This document shows, piece by piece, positions 47,437 through 60,105 of a DNA stretch of 64,000 bases. Origin of the DNA: Tragulus kanchil (taxonomy: Eukaryota > Chordata > Mammalia > Artiodactyla > Tragulidae). Made by a program: the position numbers and the translations under genes. The DNA lies in the NCBI GenBank assembly GCA_022376925.1, contig JAIOJX010000027.1:18555471-18619470 (forward strand), written 5' to 3'. The notes under the pieces were generated by a model. That model made no database searches, had not been told where the DNA came from, and worked only from the letters and a program-made list of their open reading frames with translations. Within the stretch, counting starts at the first letter, position 1, and the number at the start of each line of letters is the position of its first letter.

Positions 47437-47590
47437 CAAGAGGAGAAGGCGAGGCAGAGGATGAAACGGTTGGATGGCATCAGTGACTCAACAGACATGA
47501 GTCGGAGCAAACTCCAGGAGAGAGCGGAGGACAGAGCAACCTGGCGGGCTGCAGTCCATGTGACGGGCAAGCCCGAGCGATGGAACAACA
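47437..47590 (+). mobile_element. BovB LINE 3' terminal fragment
   Basis: 'ggttggatggcatcagtgac', 'caacagacatgagtcggagc' and 'gcaacctggcgggctgcagt' match the last coding and terminal segment of BovB in forward orientation. About 150 bases, 5'-truncated. Confidence 0.8.
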
Positions 47591-48485
47591 ACAGTTTATA
47601 AATGACTGTCTGTGTTCAGGGATGCGCGGGTGAAGCACAGGGAACTGAGAATGGGGGCGTCCCAGGATGGCTGCCGTGCAGCCGCACTGCATTCCTGCAG
47701 GGGCAGAGCTGTCTTAGAGAAATAGGGGGGCTGCAGGCAGAAAGGCAGGACCAAATGTTTCACATAAAACTTCTTTCTGCTGAGCTATGTGCTCACTTTT
47801 ACACACACATATTAAAAACTGACTCAGGAAAATAAACATTTAGGAGACCACTTAGCCAGAGATACAGGGAGGTATTATTCTGCAACAAGTCAGCGTCACC
47901 ATGTTTCAATGGTGTTGAGAACCTTTATCTAAATTGGATCAGCTCAGGAGGCTGAGGGATGTTGCTCAGAGGATCTGAAAGCCAGATACCGTTTGGTCGC
48001 CTCGGCCAAGTCTTTTGCACCGGATGTGGAGACCTGGCAGGACCGGGAAGCCAAGGCTCCCCGCTGTGGGAGCCCCTGTGTGGCCAACTTGATTGAGTTT
48101 TCCCTAGCTTGGGCTCTTTGTTTCTGCAGAATTGTTCTGTGACTCAGCAAGGCTCTTCGAAGCCCATGTTGTGGGGAGGAGGAATGGAAACCCAGGAACA
48201 GAAATCTGGAGACTCTCACTTACAGGATTTGGACTGGAGTGCTTCTGAAGGCAGTATGTCATGCGCTAGAACATGTCCAAATCACCTGGTACTGAGCCTT
48301 GACCAGGAAAACCAATGAGTAATGAATGAGAATGCACCTGTGAGGAGAGGCGAGGGAGACATCTTCATGGTACCATGTGGCTAATCAGTTAGCATTTGTG
48401 AAATTTCCAGGATGGATACCTTGACAGCTTACACGTTGCCCAGTCCTTAATTCACCGTGTTAATAGGAACTGTCACAGGGTCTGT
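47591..48485. other. Unique DNA, no gene recognised
   Basis: Short ORFs on both strands only. No repeat family recognised. Confidence 0.5.
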
Positions 48486-48685
48486 GGTGTGCCTGATAGT
48501 TCAGTGAGTAAAGAATCTGCCTGGAATTCAGGAGACATGGAACGATCCCCGGGTCAGGAAGATCCCTGGAGGAGGAAATGGCAACCCACTCCAGTATTCT
48601 TGCCTGAAATATCCATGGACAGAAGAGCCTGGCAGGCTACTGTCCAAAGGGTTGCAAAGAGTTGGACACAACCGAGGGAAGACAC
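48486..48685 (+). mobile_element. Bov-tA SINE, slightly eroded
   Basis: 'gcctgatagttcagtgagta' head, 'cgatccccgggtcaggaaga', 'ccactccagtattcttgcct' and 'agagttggacacaaccgag'. Small internal deletions. Confidence 0.9.
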
Positions 48686-48928
48686 ACATGCACACACATC
48701 ACAAGGTCTAATCCCTTGTGTATACAGTTCCAATTTATTAGATTCTCAAATGGCCATCAGTCTCTAAGAGGATGAGTGCAATTCTTTGTGTCTATGTTTA
48801 TGCATTGTGGGAGCAAACATACTCACCAGCGAGCGTGCAAGAGTACATGGGTGTGTTAGGATCCACTTGAGAACCTATGTATCCGAGAGTCATCTATCTA
48901 TGATGATTTATTTAAAAATTATCTGAGG

Positions 48929-49165
48929 GACTTCCCTGGTAGTTCAGTGGTTAAGAATCCACCGTGAAATGCAGGGGACACGAGTCTGATCCCTTGTTGT
49001 GGAGCTAAGATCCTACATGCCACAGGTCAACTAAGCCTACAAGCCACAACTACCAACACAAGCCACACCAAGCCCAGGCACCACAACTCGAGAGAAGCCT
49101 GTGTGCAGCAACTAAGGCCTGATGCATCTGGATTAATTTATAATAATTAGCAAATAAATCTTTTC
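48929..49165 (+). mobile_element. CHR-type SINE
   Basis: 'gggacttccctggtagttca', 'gtggttaagaatccaccg', then 'caagccacaactaccaacac' and 'gcagcaactaaggcctgatg', with an A/T-rich tail. The left edge of direct duplication 15 falls inside it. Confidence 0.86.
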
Positions 49166-51270
49166 TTTAAAAAGTTATCTGCATTATAACTTTGAAGTGA
49201 ATCCATATAAAAGTAATTTTTTTTTTTTTTTACAAAGGTCATCCGTTTTTTTTTTTTTGCCTTCCATGATACTATAGACGGTTTCTCAGTTCGGAAAGAG
49301 GAAGTGAACCCCTTACTGGTTGGATTGTTCGGCTCCTCAGTCATGGTTTCTCTATTTAACTTTAACCTGAAGGCATTTCACAAAATTATCTCGTTACCCA
49401 TTGCATCTGACATGATGCCTGGAGCTATATTTGATTAAATTAGAAATGAGCTCAGGGTTAGAACTGTAGAAAATACGGGTACTATTCCAGGTTGAACTCT
49501 TCTCCCCTGAGGTCCCCAAGCTCGCAGTACATTCAGGAGAATCCCCACTTTACTCCAAGTGTCATGCTCCATTAATCCCTGGATCTCAAAGTGCATCTGA
49601 CAAGGGTGATGTTGCACATTATAAAATAAAAGTTCTCAAGCTTTGCCCATCTGTTAGTGATACAGGCAATCTACGTGTCCTGTATAGGGAGCCTACCTAC
49701 ACTTCCTGCGTTGCCTATTCTTTCAAATATTTGCTCTTGGCTGTGGAAGGTGTCCTCCCGTCATAACGGACAAGCGGTTCATTAAGCTGTCAGCACCTGG
49801 CCACGCGGCTCCCACGGAGAGCCCGTTTCTGTGTGTTTCTGTTTCTTGCTGAATGACCTGTTCACTCTTTCTGAGCCGAGCGGCTCGTCTCATTGCGGGT
49901 GCAACTGAGTTGTTCCCGGCAGCATGCATAAACCAAAGTGCCGCGTCCGCATCTCCAGCCGTCCGCCACTCACCCTGCCGCGGGGACTAATGGTCTGGGA
50001 GACCAGCTGAGACCCGTGAGGGCTACGTCCCTCTCAGTAAGATGCGGTTCTTGGCTAAGACATCTGAGGAAAGGGCATTAAGAGCCAGGAGGGGAACAAA
50101 CAAGTAATAGGAAAAAATGGGATGAATTATAAACACTGTTTGAAAACTCTGAGAAAGGCTAAGACATAGGCACCACAACTCGAGAGAAGCCTGTGTGCAG
50201 CAACTAAGGCCTGATGCATCTGGATTAATTTATAATAATTAGCAAATAAATCTTTTCTTTAAAAAGTTATCTGCATTATAACTTTGAAGTGAATCCATAT
50301 AAAAGTAATTTTTTTTTTTTTTTTACAAAGGTCATCCGTTTTTTTTTTTTTGCCTTCCATGATACTATAGACGGTTTCTCAGTTCGGAAAGAGGAAGTGA
50401 ACCCCTTACTGGTTGGATTGTTCGGCTCCTCAGTCATGGTTTCTCTATTTAACTTTAACCTGAAGGCATTTCACAAAATTATCTCGTTACCCATTGCATC
50501 TGACATGATGCCTGGAGCTATATTTGATTAAATTAGAAATGAGCTCAGGGTTAGAACTGTAGAAAATACGGGTACTATTCCAGGTTGAACTCTTCTCCCC
50601 TGAGGTCCCCAAGCTCGCAGTACATTCAGGAGAATCCCCACTTTACTCCAAGTGTCATGCTCCATTAATCCCTGGATCTCAAAGTGCATCTGACAAGGGT
50701 GATGTTGCACATTATAAAATAAAAGTTCTCAAGCTTTGCCCATCTGTTAGTGATACAGGCAATCTACGTGTCCTGTATAGGGAGCCTACCTACACTTCCT
50801 GCGTTGCCTATTCTTTCAAATATTTGCTCTTGGCTGTGGAAGGTGTCCTCCCGTCATAACGGACAAGCGGTTCATTAAGCTGTCAGCACCTGGCCACGCG
50901 GCTCCCACGGAGAGCCCGTTTCTGTGTGTTTCTGTTTCTTGCTGAATGACCTGTTCACTCTTTCTGAGCCGAGCGGCTCGTCTCATTGCGGGTGCAACTG
51001 AGTTGTTCCCGGCAGCATGCATAAACCAAAGTGCCGCGTCCGCATCTCCAGCCGTCCGCCACTCACCCTGCCGCGGGGACTAATGGTCTGGGAGACCAGC
51101 TGAGACCCGTGAGGGCTACGTCCCTCTCAGTAAGATGCGGTTCTTGGCTAAGACATCTGAGGAAAGGGCATTAAGAGCCAGGAGGGGAACAAACAAGTAA
51201 TAGGAAAAAATGGGATGAATTATAAACACTGTTTGAAAACCTGAAAGAGAATTGAGAAAGGTCTAAGATA
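49077..51270. repeat. Direct duplication 15 (copies 49077-50168 and 50169-51270)
   Basis: Offset 1092, no spacer. The interior is identical except for a T-run (49217-49231 against 50309-50324). Differences concentrate at the right edge of copy 1 (50148-50168: ctctgagaaaggctaagaca) against 51240-51270 in copy 2, where about 12 more bases are present. Confidence 0.93.
50169..50256 (+). mobile_element. CHR-type SINE, partial second copy
   Basis: 3' third of the element at 48929-49165, without its head, because copy 2 of direct duplication 15 starts within the SINE body. Confidence 0.82.
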
Positions 51271-51479
51271 CTTAGACCTATACATTATGACTGCTTGGAA
51301 CAGGTTATGTGAGAAATTACAGAAATATATTCAACCTAAAAAGAAACCATCTAGTATGGCATAGACGTGGAACATGGAAAAATGATGGAAATAACATTCC
51401 TGAAAAATTAGAGCTAAGCTCTACTAATTTTTTTCTTTGATTTTACTGTTTCTGTTTTAAGAGGGCTTCTGTGTATGGG

Positions 51480-51697
51480 GGGGCTTCCCAGGTGGTGCCA
51501 GTGGTAAAGAGCCCGCCTGCCAACGCAGGTGATAGAAAAGACCTGGGTTCAGGCCCTGAGTAAGGAAGGACCTCTGGGGAAGGAATGGCAACCCACTCCA
51601 GTATTCTTGCCTGGAGAATCCCACGGACAGAGGAGCTTGGCGGGCTGTGGTCCACAGGGTAGAAAAGAGTGGAGCATGACTTAAGCGGCTTAGCACC
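51480..51697 (+). mobile_element. Bov-tA SINE, full length
   Basis: 'gggcttcccaggtggtgcca', 'gtggtaaagagcccgcctgc', 'tattcttgcctggagaatcc' and a 'ttaagcggcttagcac' end. Confidence 0.94.
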
Positions 51698-52487
51698 ATT
51701 CACTGTTTATGATATACTTACTCTTGACTCAAGAAAATAATTTGCTTGCTATTTGAGATCTTAGACAATAGTTTCTGAAATATCCAAGTCCTTTCTCTAT
51801 TTTCCTTCTTGACCTGTTGCCTAATTCATGATTATTCGTATTCTAGAGAGCAGAAAATGGGAAAAGGGGAAAGGAGATATAAACTGGCCAATTTAACTTG
51901 TCATTAACAACTGTAATTCAGGCATCTCTGAGAATAAATAAAAATGAACTCCAATGAGTTCCACTGATAAGCTGCACTTTCCAGTTAACTATGCACTCTG
52001 CATGATGAGCTCTAACAGAAATTAAAACACGGGACAAACACTCACACGCATCCCCTTGTTGGGCAGCCTTTGTTCTTCTGGGATGGCGCTGTTTACACAT
52101 TAAGCTATAATAGGATGTATTATTCTGAGCACCTCGCTCATCAATGGAGCCATCACATGTTGTGTCATGTACACTGGGCTCTGCTTGAAGTTGGGTTCTC
52201 ACAGCTAGGCCTCACGTGGAAAAAAAGCTAATTCACTCGTACCCCCACGACAAAAATACCAGGCAGAATCATCCCTATCCAGGCAGAAAAACAAATGAAA
52301 ACAGTGAAAAACTCAAAATTTCAGTACCAGTTTATCTAACTAACATTGGTTTTCTACAGAATGACGCAGCTAGGCTATTAACAATCCACGTAAAATTTCC
52401 ATTTTTATTCTCCACCATTTTCCAAGAGAAATGGTTTCATTTTGGGGATCAAGACTGGACAAAGACCACTGTTTCACTGTCTTCTTA

Positions 52488-52605
52488 TGTACAGATTGTC
52501 CCCAACTTACCGTGGTTTGACTTAAAAATTTTGGACTTTATAATGATGATAAAGCAATATGCATTCAGTAGAGACCCTATTTAGAATTCTGAATTTTGAT
52601 CGGCC
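52488..52605 (+). mobile_element. Possible Tigger-like DNA transposon relic, copy 1
   Basis: 'gtccccaacttaccgtggtt', 'tgacttaaaaattttggact' and 'gcattcagtagagaccctat' resemble a common mammalian mariner/Tigger-type non-autonomous element. Recognised from memory, so uncertain. It overlaps the end of the 122-codon ORF, which argues against that ORF being a gene. Confidence 0.45.
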
Positions 52606-52652
52606 TTCTTCAGGGAAAGAATGCTGTTTGTTTTATCCATCACCAAACTTCT

Positions 52653-52706
52653 AGCACTCAGCTAATTACATAAAAATTTCTAGTACTCAGCTAATTACAT
52701 AAAACA
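52653..52706. repeat. Short 33-base direct tandem repeat (also 53743-53796)
   Basis: 'actcagctaattacataaaa' followed by 'ttctagcactcag'-type sequence occurs twice in a row, a small local duplication inside unique DNA. It is present in both copies of duplication 16. Confidence 0.75.
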
Positions 52707-53577
52707 TGTAAAGTATGCAATAACTATTTCATTAGTTGAATTATTTGAAAGAGTTTTATGTATTTATACAGTTCAAAAATAATTTACAAAAATTGATTTT
52801 TGTTTTAACATTGAATCCACCTTAAGCATTAGTTCTCCCAGGAGCTGGAGCTTTGATTGCCAGATTCCCAATAGGAGCAAGTCCTTTCTCTATTTTCCTT
52901 CTTGACCTGTTGCCTAATTCATGATTATTCGTATTCTAGAGAGCAGAAAATGGGAAAAGGAAAGGAGATATAAACTGGCCAATTTAACTTGTCATTAACA
53001 ACTGTAATTCAGGCATCTCTGAGAATAAATAAAATGAACTCCAATGAGTTCCACTGATAAGCTGCACTTTCCAGTTAACTATGCACTCTGCATGATGAGC
53101 TCTAACAGAAATTAAAACACGGGACAAACACTCACACGCATCCCCTTGTTGGGCAGCCTTTGTTCTTCTGGGATGGCGCTGTTTACACATTAAGCTATAA
53201 TAGGATGTATTATTCTGAGCACCTCGCTCATCAATGGAGCCATCACATGTTGTGTCATGTACACTGGGCTCTGCTTGAAGTTGGGTTCTCACAGCTAGGC
53301 CTCACGTGGAAAAAAAGCTAATTCACTCGTACCCCCACGACAAAAATACCAGGCAGAATCATCCCTATCCAGGCAGAAAAACAAATGAAAACAGTGAAAA
53401 ACTCAAAATTTCAGTACCAGTTTATCTAACTAACATTGGTTTTCTACAGAATGACGCAGCTAGGCTATTAACAATCCACGTAAAATTTCCATTTTTATTC
53501 TCCACCATTTTCCAAGAGAAATGGTTTCATTTTGGGGATCAAGACTGGACAAAGACCACTGTTTCACTGTCTTCTTA

Positions 53578-53695
53578 TGTACAGATTGTCCCCAACTTAC
53601 CGTGGTTTGACTTAAAAATTTTGGACTTTATAATGATGATAAAGCAATATGCATTCAGTAGAGACCCTATTTAGAATTCTGAATTTTGATCGGCC
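53578..53695 (+). mobile_element. Possible Tigger-like relic, copy 2
   Basis: Repeat of 52488-52605 in direct duplication 16. Confidence 0.45.
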
Positions 53696-54350
53696 TTCTT
53701 CAGGGAAAGAATGCTGTTTGTTTTATCCATCACCAAACTTCTAGCACTCAGCTAATTACATAAAAATTTCTAGTACTCAGCTAATTACATAAAACATGTA
53801 AAGTATGCAATAACTATTTCATTAGTTGAATTATTTGAAAGAGTTTTATGTATTTATACAGTTCAAAAATAATTTACAAAAATTGATTTTTGTTTTAACA
53901 TTGAATCCACCTTAAGCATTAGTTCTCCCAGGAGCTGGAGCTTTGATTGCCAGATTCCAAGCAGAAACCAATGCAAATCACATGGCCTTGGACAAGTCTG
54001 GTGGTGAGTCAGGTCTCTGGTCTCTCTGACCAAACCCTGTAATTATGGTGAGTACATGGTATAGACTTCCCAACAAATTCCAATTTCAGAATCCTTCCTA
54101 TTGTTCCCAGAAATACACCTATAGTTGCCAAATATGTAAACTGTGAATACCTTTTTTTCCTTTTTTTTGGTGAATACCTTTTTTTAGCTCAGAAAATAGG
54201 ACCACTATCTCCAAAAAAAAAAATGCTTGCATGCCAAAATATGATCTAAAAACATTTTCAAAGCTGTGCCTTATCTCACAGAAATTAGGATAAATCCAAG
54301 AAGACGTGACAACATCAAGGAAGAAGAATTAAAATAATTGAGTCAAGGCA

Positions 54351-54384
54351 GTGTGTGTGTGTGTGTACGTACATGTGTACACAC
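54351..54384. repeat. (GT)n microsatellite beside a SINE
   Basis: gtgtgtgtgtgtgtgt then an interrupted acgtacatgtgtacacacac run, at the 3' tail side of the reverse-strand Bov-tA that follows. Confidence 0.85.
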
Positions 54385-54593
54385 ACGCTCACTGAAGCCC
54401 GACTCTTTGAGACCCCATGGACTGTAGCCCCTCAGTCTCCAATGTCCATGGGATTTCCTGGGCAAGAATATAAGAATGAGCTGCCATTTTCTCCTCCAGG
54501 GGATCTTCCCCACCCAGGGCTCAAACCCATGTCTTCGGCTTCTTCTGCATTGGCGGGTGGGTTCTTTATACTGTGTGCCCAGGGAAGCCTCAG
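54385..54593 (-). mobile_element. Bov-tA SINE
   Basis: Reverse-strand element: 'gactctttgagaccccatgg', 'tgtccatgggatttcctggg' and 'cacccagggctcaaacccat', with the head near 54540-54593. Confidence 0.9.
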
Positions 54594-56351
54594 GCCAGGG
54601 AGTAATGAGATTGAAAGTTCATGTAAGAGACAAACTTTAAATACAACTATTACAACAGGCATGAAGGTTACTCTGAATAGAAAATGCGATGGCCCACAAA
54701 GATGAATTAGCGATTTAGCCCTATAAGTGAGAAAGCAGATGAGCATATTCGCCCTGCCCAACAGTGGTCCTGACTGAGACACGCTGACAGCGCCGTGCAC
54801 CGCACAGGCACAAAAAATACTAGTGAAAGGGTTAATAACAGCCTTTCAAAACCCCACATGGGTTCCTCCTCATTACGATCGAATACTCACAATTGCATCC
54901 ATTCAGAAATAAATGGGTTCGATGCTTTTTGATTCAGAGATGGAGTTCTCTAGGCCTGTCTGTGTCAGAACAGGTATAATTTAAGGGGTTCTTGACAATG
55001 TTGAACCACATTATAAAAAAAAGCTGGATTTTACAATCACTCTAGTTTCCATGAGTGCCTAACACACACACACATCACCATCATTAATCAGAACAACAGT
55101 AACCATCATAATTGAACTACGGACAGATTTAGAAAGTGAAAACCATACAAGTTTATAACTTCTACTTTGAAGTTTTTATGTTTTAGCCAGGGAGACATAT
55201 CTTTTTATCTCTATAGACCCACTGCCCTACTCAAAAATACAAATAAAACAAAAGGAAAAATCTATATAACCCAGAGATGTGCAAATATTTAATAATATTC
55301 CTTGTGCTAGAAGAGTATTCTGTCTACAGCGTTCAAAATTCTTAAACAAAAATAATACCCAACTATCACCATTGACATCTTAGAACTTGTTTTCATTTGG
55401 GGGTCACAAGTCACTGACTCCCCCCCAAAGAAAATTCCATGAGAGGGTAATCTGTGTTCTGGAAATCTTAGAATTCTTAGTTTAAAATTGTATGGGCTTC
55501 TTATTCAATAACATACTATATTTACTTAAGAAGGAGTTATTCCTGGATAATGTTCACATCCAAATTTTTAGGTTGAATGAAAACAGGAGCCAAATAAACT
55601 TGGCAATTAGGCGAACAACGTTTCTGGTTTAAAAATGTCTAGAAGGCCTGGATGAAGCATCTCCCCATCCCCCACTAACGTGAACTGTGTAAAGACAGGA
55701 AAGACTTAAATGTCTGACCTCACAAAGTAAGACTGACAGACACCTTGGGGTCTCCGTCTGGAAGGAATTTTCTATAACTGGGTGTCAGACAGACTTGAAT
55801 GCGTCGACCCGTGGGTGCCCCGCCTGTGCCATCTTATGAAACAGATCATGGGACACAAGGAGAGAGATGTGGTGGGAAGATGTGGACCCTGTGTAGACCA
55901 GCCCCACTCCCGCCCCAGCCTCAGGTGGAGCAGCAGCGTCTACACGGATCGAGTCTCTTTCCATTGCTCCTGCTCTCTCTCTTTACTCCCTCCTCAGCAC
56001 ATTTATTCTGTATGTTCTTCTTGACACAGAAACTCCAAAACTACGTGCCTAATGCGAGAGGGTGGAGCAAGCCGAGCAGGGACTGGGGGTGCACTGCTGT
56101 GTCCTTGGCCCTGCAGACCCACAAAGAAAACACCGCCCAAGGCGGGTTGTGATATTCATGAAGACATGCTAGGAGCTCAGCACCTGCCCCAGCAGCGCAG
56201 CCACAGAGCTGAAGGCAAGTTTTGCCAGCAAATGGGGAGCGAAGGGGCTTATGTCTGAACACCGAACACTGCTCTCTCAACACTGTGTCTGGATACATTC
56301 TTGTTTCCTGGATGGTTAATGAAAGTAACGCTGATGCTAACAAAGTGACAG
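54594..56351. other. Unique DNA, no gene recognised
   Basis: AT-rich up to 55640, then GC-richer at 55780-56260 with overlapping open frames (55799-56152 forward, 56041-56343 reverse). No domain or splice pattern that I can support. Confidence 0.5.
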
Positions 56352-56545
56352 GTACTGTTCTTGGCGCTTAGAAAAAATTAATCATTCATAATCCTCAAAA
56401 GAGCCCTAGGAAGTGGTCTCAGTGATTATCCCCATTTCTCGGATGAGAAAGACCAAGGAGAGACAGTTCAGTTGAAGTTAATTTGCCCAAGGTTGTACAG
56501 TGGTAAGTGATGAAGCCACGGTTTCAACCCAGGCATGTCTTCCAA
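56352..56545 (-). mobile_element. MIR relic
   Basis: Plus-strand order: 'ttggcgcttag', 'ataatcctcaaaagagccct', 'ttatccccatttctcggatg', 'agaaagaccaaggagagac', 'ttgcccaaggttgtacag' and 'ggtttcaacccaggcatgtc', as expected for MIR in reverse. Near full length. Confidence 0.8.
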
Positions 56546-56689
56546 TGTTCTGGAGTGTTCTTCCTGTTGAATAGAGTCTAAATCTTCACAGTGGGAACCG
56601 CAGGATGAAGACAGGGATGGAATTCATGTTATTTCCTAATATTCTTTGCATGCATGAGTGTTTTACTCAGTGGTACAAGGTGTTCAGTG

Positions 56690-56890
56690 CACCCCACGTG
56701 GCAAGTAATCCACTTGCCAATGCACGAGACTCAGGTTCAATCCCTGAGTCAGGAAGACCCCCTGAAGAAGGAAACGGCAACCCCTCCCAGTATTCTTGCC
56801 TGGAGAATCCCATGGACAGAAGAGCCTGGAGGGCTACAGTCCACGGGGTCGCCAAGAGTTGGACAAGACTGAGTGACTAACACGTTCACT
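56690..56890 (+). mobile_element. Bov-tA SINE
   Basis: The start of the head is eroded. Landmarks are 'gttcaatccctgagtcagga', 'cagtattcttgcctggagaa', 'gctacagtccacggggtcgc' and 'gactgagtgactaacacg'. Confidence 0.92.
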
Positions 56891-57718
56891 TTCATTGTTA
56901 AGATACATACTGTCTCACCAAGAAGATCAAACTAGAAGGCAGCGTAAAGTCATTGCTGAGGAAGAGACACAAATGAGGCTATGATAACACAAAAGAGATG
57001 GCAGAGGCATTTTGGGAAATTTCACGGAAGACCAGCCAATGGCATCAGACTCAGACGACAGTCAGGATGGCAGCAGACAGACGAGGGGGCTGATGAGCGT
57101 GCCCACTGTAGGCCAGTCCTAGAGAAGGCACAGGGGTGAAAAACCCCAGAGGAGGTCCTGGAAGAGCGGATGGTTGGCTTTGACAGGCGTGGGATGCGTA
57201 GGTGCAGAGGCAGGCCTGGAGGAGCAGGAACCTGGGTGAGGCAGAGGGCCGGGCCCCGAGGTCAGGAAAGCAGACTTCCAGGCGTGAGACAAAATTCTGA
57301 AGAGCTGGAGGAGGTGAGCCAACCTGATTTTATCAACAACCTGTGAGGGGCTAGATCCCCAAATAGCTCCAGGTCCTCTATGTACAATTACTAAATGTCC
57401 ATGACTGTTTTGGATTCAAGAAACTTTTCGATGTTATATGTGCTCCCCTTATACTATTTCGTAAAACAAGATGTTCTGAAATTAGCATTTGTTTTTCTCT
57501 AAAACAACACTAAAGAATACAAATAGAGGTACTGGCTCAGAGAACTACAGGAAATTTTTACATATTTGTGCATATTTATTCTCTATCCCAAATTAAGAAT
57601 CTCTTTACATGAAGTGAAAAAAAAACTAAAATGCCTTGTAGTCTTAATGATATCAATAGCATTCTCTGACATAATTGTCTGAGTTTTTCTTTTTTACTGA
57701 ATTGGCTAAATCTACTTC
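56891..57718. other. Unique DNA, no gene recognised
   Basis: No repeat family or gene seen. Confidence 0.5.
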
Positions 57719-57932
57719 AGCTTCCTTGATGGCTCAGTGTTAAAGAATCCACCCGCCAATGCAAGATACTCTGGTTTGATCCCTGGGTCAGGAAGATTCC
57801 CTGGAGAAGGAAATGGCAACCCACTCCAGTCTTCTTGCCTGGGAAATCCCATGGACGGAGGAGCCCGGCTGGCTAGAGTTCACGGGGTCACACAGAGTCA
57901 GCTATGACTGAGCAAGTAAACAGCAACAAGAA
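57719..57932 (+). mobile_element. Bov-tA SINE
   Basis: 'gcttccttgatggctcagtg', 'tttgatccctgggtcaggaa', 'tggcaacccactccagtctt' and a 'gagcaagtaaacagcaac' tail. Confidence 0.93.
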
Positions 57933-59371
57933 CAAAATCTACTTGCTTTTCAGAGTGAAGCACGGTGATTTCTTAATTGCAATGGACCAAATGTAATTCA
58001 ATGTACTGCATTTAGTCTATCGATCCCTCACTCCTATCATCAGATACGATCCTGTGTGTGCATGCTTCTACTGACAAATGTATATTTTAAAATAAATAAG
58101 AACCAAACAATCGCATCCCTTCAACTGAGCCATTAGAAAACTAAACACACATCAAGGGTGAGATTCCCCAGTGAGAGGGCAAACAGTTTCATGGAGGCTT
58201 CCTCTGGTGATTTTACCAAACACCAGGTCGACCTTAAAAATTAATACGAGTACAGTGAAAGACAGCACATATTCCCCATGTATCAGTGGTTTATTATCTA
58301 ATAAACGATTTAATCTAACTTCTCCATTCAGACGCCGCCAGGAACAGGCCTCCCATTGTCCCTCATGACATTGTGTGCTAAGATGCAATATTCCTTTAAA
58401 ACCTCCAAAAGGAAAGAGGCAAACGCCAGCTTTCAGGCCAGACAAGAAGCCTGTGAAACTTCAGACAGTTTTCATCACAGCTGGCCAGGCCTGAGCAGTT
58501 TCAGACAAAGGACTTCCGCCTTTATCTGGCCCTTATTTTGATGTCTCATTCAGCTGAAGATAAAAGGAAAGATGTGCTTTGAAATTTAACCATTAGGGTG
58601 GCGAAGAAATCCGCATGCAAATGTCACCCATACATGAATTCCGGATGAAGTCCACATTTGTCATTGCAAACTTAGAGCTTGTTTTTTTTTTTTTTTTTCT
58701 CCCAAAGCAGTCAGATGCAAAACTCTGGATGAAATATGAGGGCTGGAATCAGTCCAGCTGGAATTCTTTACCTTGCACATCTTATTTACAAAAAGCACAG
58801 ACAGAGGAAACAATATATATATATATATGGCAAGACTATGAGAAGAATACAATAAAAAATACAAAATTGAGAACTGGATATACTATAGGTTTAAGGAATC
58901 CAGAAGGCTAGGGAGACTCCATATTTGTGTTTTCAAAAATCTTATCCATTTGTATTATGAAAATGAGCCAAAGGCTCCTTAGTAAGAGTGATGTTTGGTT
59001 CTCAGGAATCCTGCACGTACACAGAAGGTATCTCAGACTGGCCTGAGAGAGACAGATAAGGTGAGGATTTATTCTTTACACATCACAAGAGAAAATTCTG
59101 AAAACCAGAAAATAGTCATTGGATTCATGTTCAATCTTAGGATAAGCACGCATGTACCTTCCATGTATAGTTTCTTATGGTCCTGTTTCAGAAGTAAATT
59201 GCCAGAGCTGTGATTCCGAATAGTTGGTATGACTTTATGAGAACGTTATGTGTGATCCTCTACTTCTGCCATTAAGAACTTGAAAGAAAATGAGTTCTCA
59301 CCCCCCTCCTCCACCCACATTCTCAACATACAAATTTATCGTTGAGTAAAGAGGGGCACTAAGAGTCCGGT
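57933..59371. other. Unique DNA with homopolymer and TA runs
   Basis: T-run at 58680-58698 and a (TA)n at 58812-58828. No gene recognised. Confidence 0.55.
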
Positions 59372-59596
59372 GGGGCTTCCCGGGTGGCACTAGTGGTAAA
59401 GAACCTGTCTGCCAAGACAGGAGATGTGAGAGACCTGGGTTCAATCCCTGGGTGGGGAAGATCCTCTGGAGAAGGAAATGGCAACCGACTCCAGTACTCT
59501 TGCCTGGAGCATCCCATGGACAGAGGAGCCTGGCGGGCTACAGTCCCTAGGGTCGCAAAGTGTTGGACATGACTGAAGTGACTTAGCACAGCACCA
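59372..59596 (+). mobile_element. Bov-tA SINE, full length and little diverged
   Basis: 'ggggcttcccgggtggcact', 'agtggtaaagaacctgtctg', 'cctggcgggctacagtccct' and 'gactgaagtgacttagcac'. Close to consensus, so relatively young. Confidence 0.95.
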
Positions 59597-59892
59597 GAGT
59601 CTGGAAAGGATCTGAAGGATCTGTTTTGGAGTGGAAGATTGGACACTAGGCAAACTCATGACAGGTGGGCTAAAATGATTAGCGGATGCTCGCATTAGAG
59701 CCGAACAAGACTTGATCTGAGGCAGTACTAGGAACAATACGGTAATTGTAGTGAACCCTGTGTCGCTGTGATTTAAGGGAGCTAAACTGAGTGGTCCATC
59801 TTACAAGGTAGGGAGACTGGGAGATGTTCCTCCTGGATTTATTCCTTCTGGACACACTGGGGACAGAAACTCCGGAGTGGAATGTGGCAGTG

Positions 59893-60105
59893 CAAGTGTG
59901 CGTGCTGAGTCGCCCAGTCGTGTCCGACTCTGCGACCCCACGGACTGGAGCCCGCCAGGCTCCTCTGTGCATGGACTCCTCCAGGCAGGAGTGCTGGAGT
60001 GCGTGGCCATTCCCTTCTCCAGGGGGTCTCCCTGACCCAGAGAGCGAGCCCAGGTCTTCCACACTGCAGGCAGATTCTTTATCAATTCAGCCACTAGGAA
60101 AGCCC
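59893..60105 (-). mobile_element. Bov-tA SINE
   Basis: Reverse-strand element: 'cccagtcgtgtccgactctg', 'gcccgccaggctcctctgtg' and 'gtggccattcccttctccag', with the head end 'ccactaggaaagccc'. Confidence 0.93.

Larger units (their letters stand above)
51785..53959. repeat. Direct duplication 16 (copies 51785-52869 and 52878-53959)
   Basis: Offset 1093 at left, 1090 after small indels close to copy 2's start (gggaaaagggg against gggaaaagg; one fewer A at about 53031). The rest is identical. Contains a 122-codon ORF (52216-52584, 53306-53674) with no recognised homology, and a Tigger-like relic. Confidence 0.93.

Noticed and set aside
52216..52584. 122-codon ORF present in both copies of duplication 16
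   Set aside because: No domain recognised. Its 3' part overlaps a probable DNA-transposon relic. Identity of the copies reflects the duplication, not selection.
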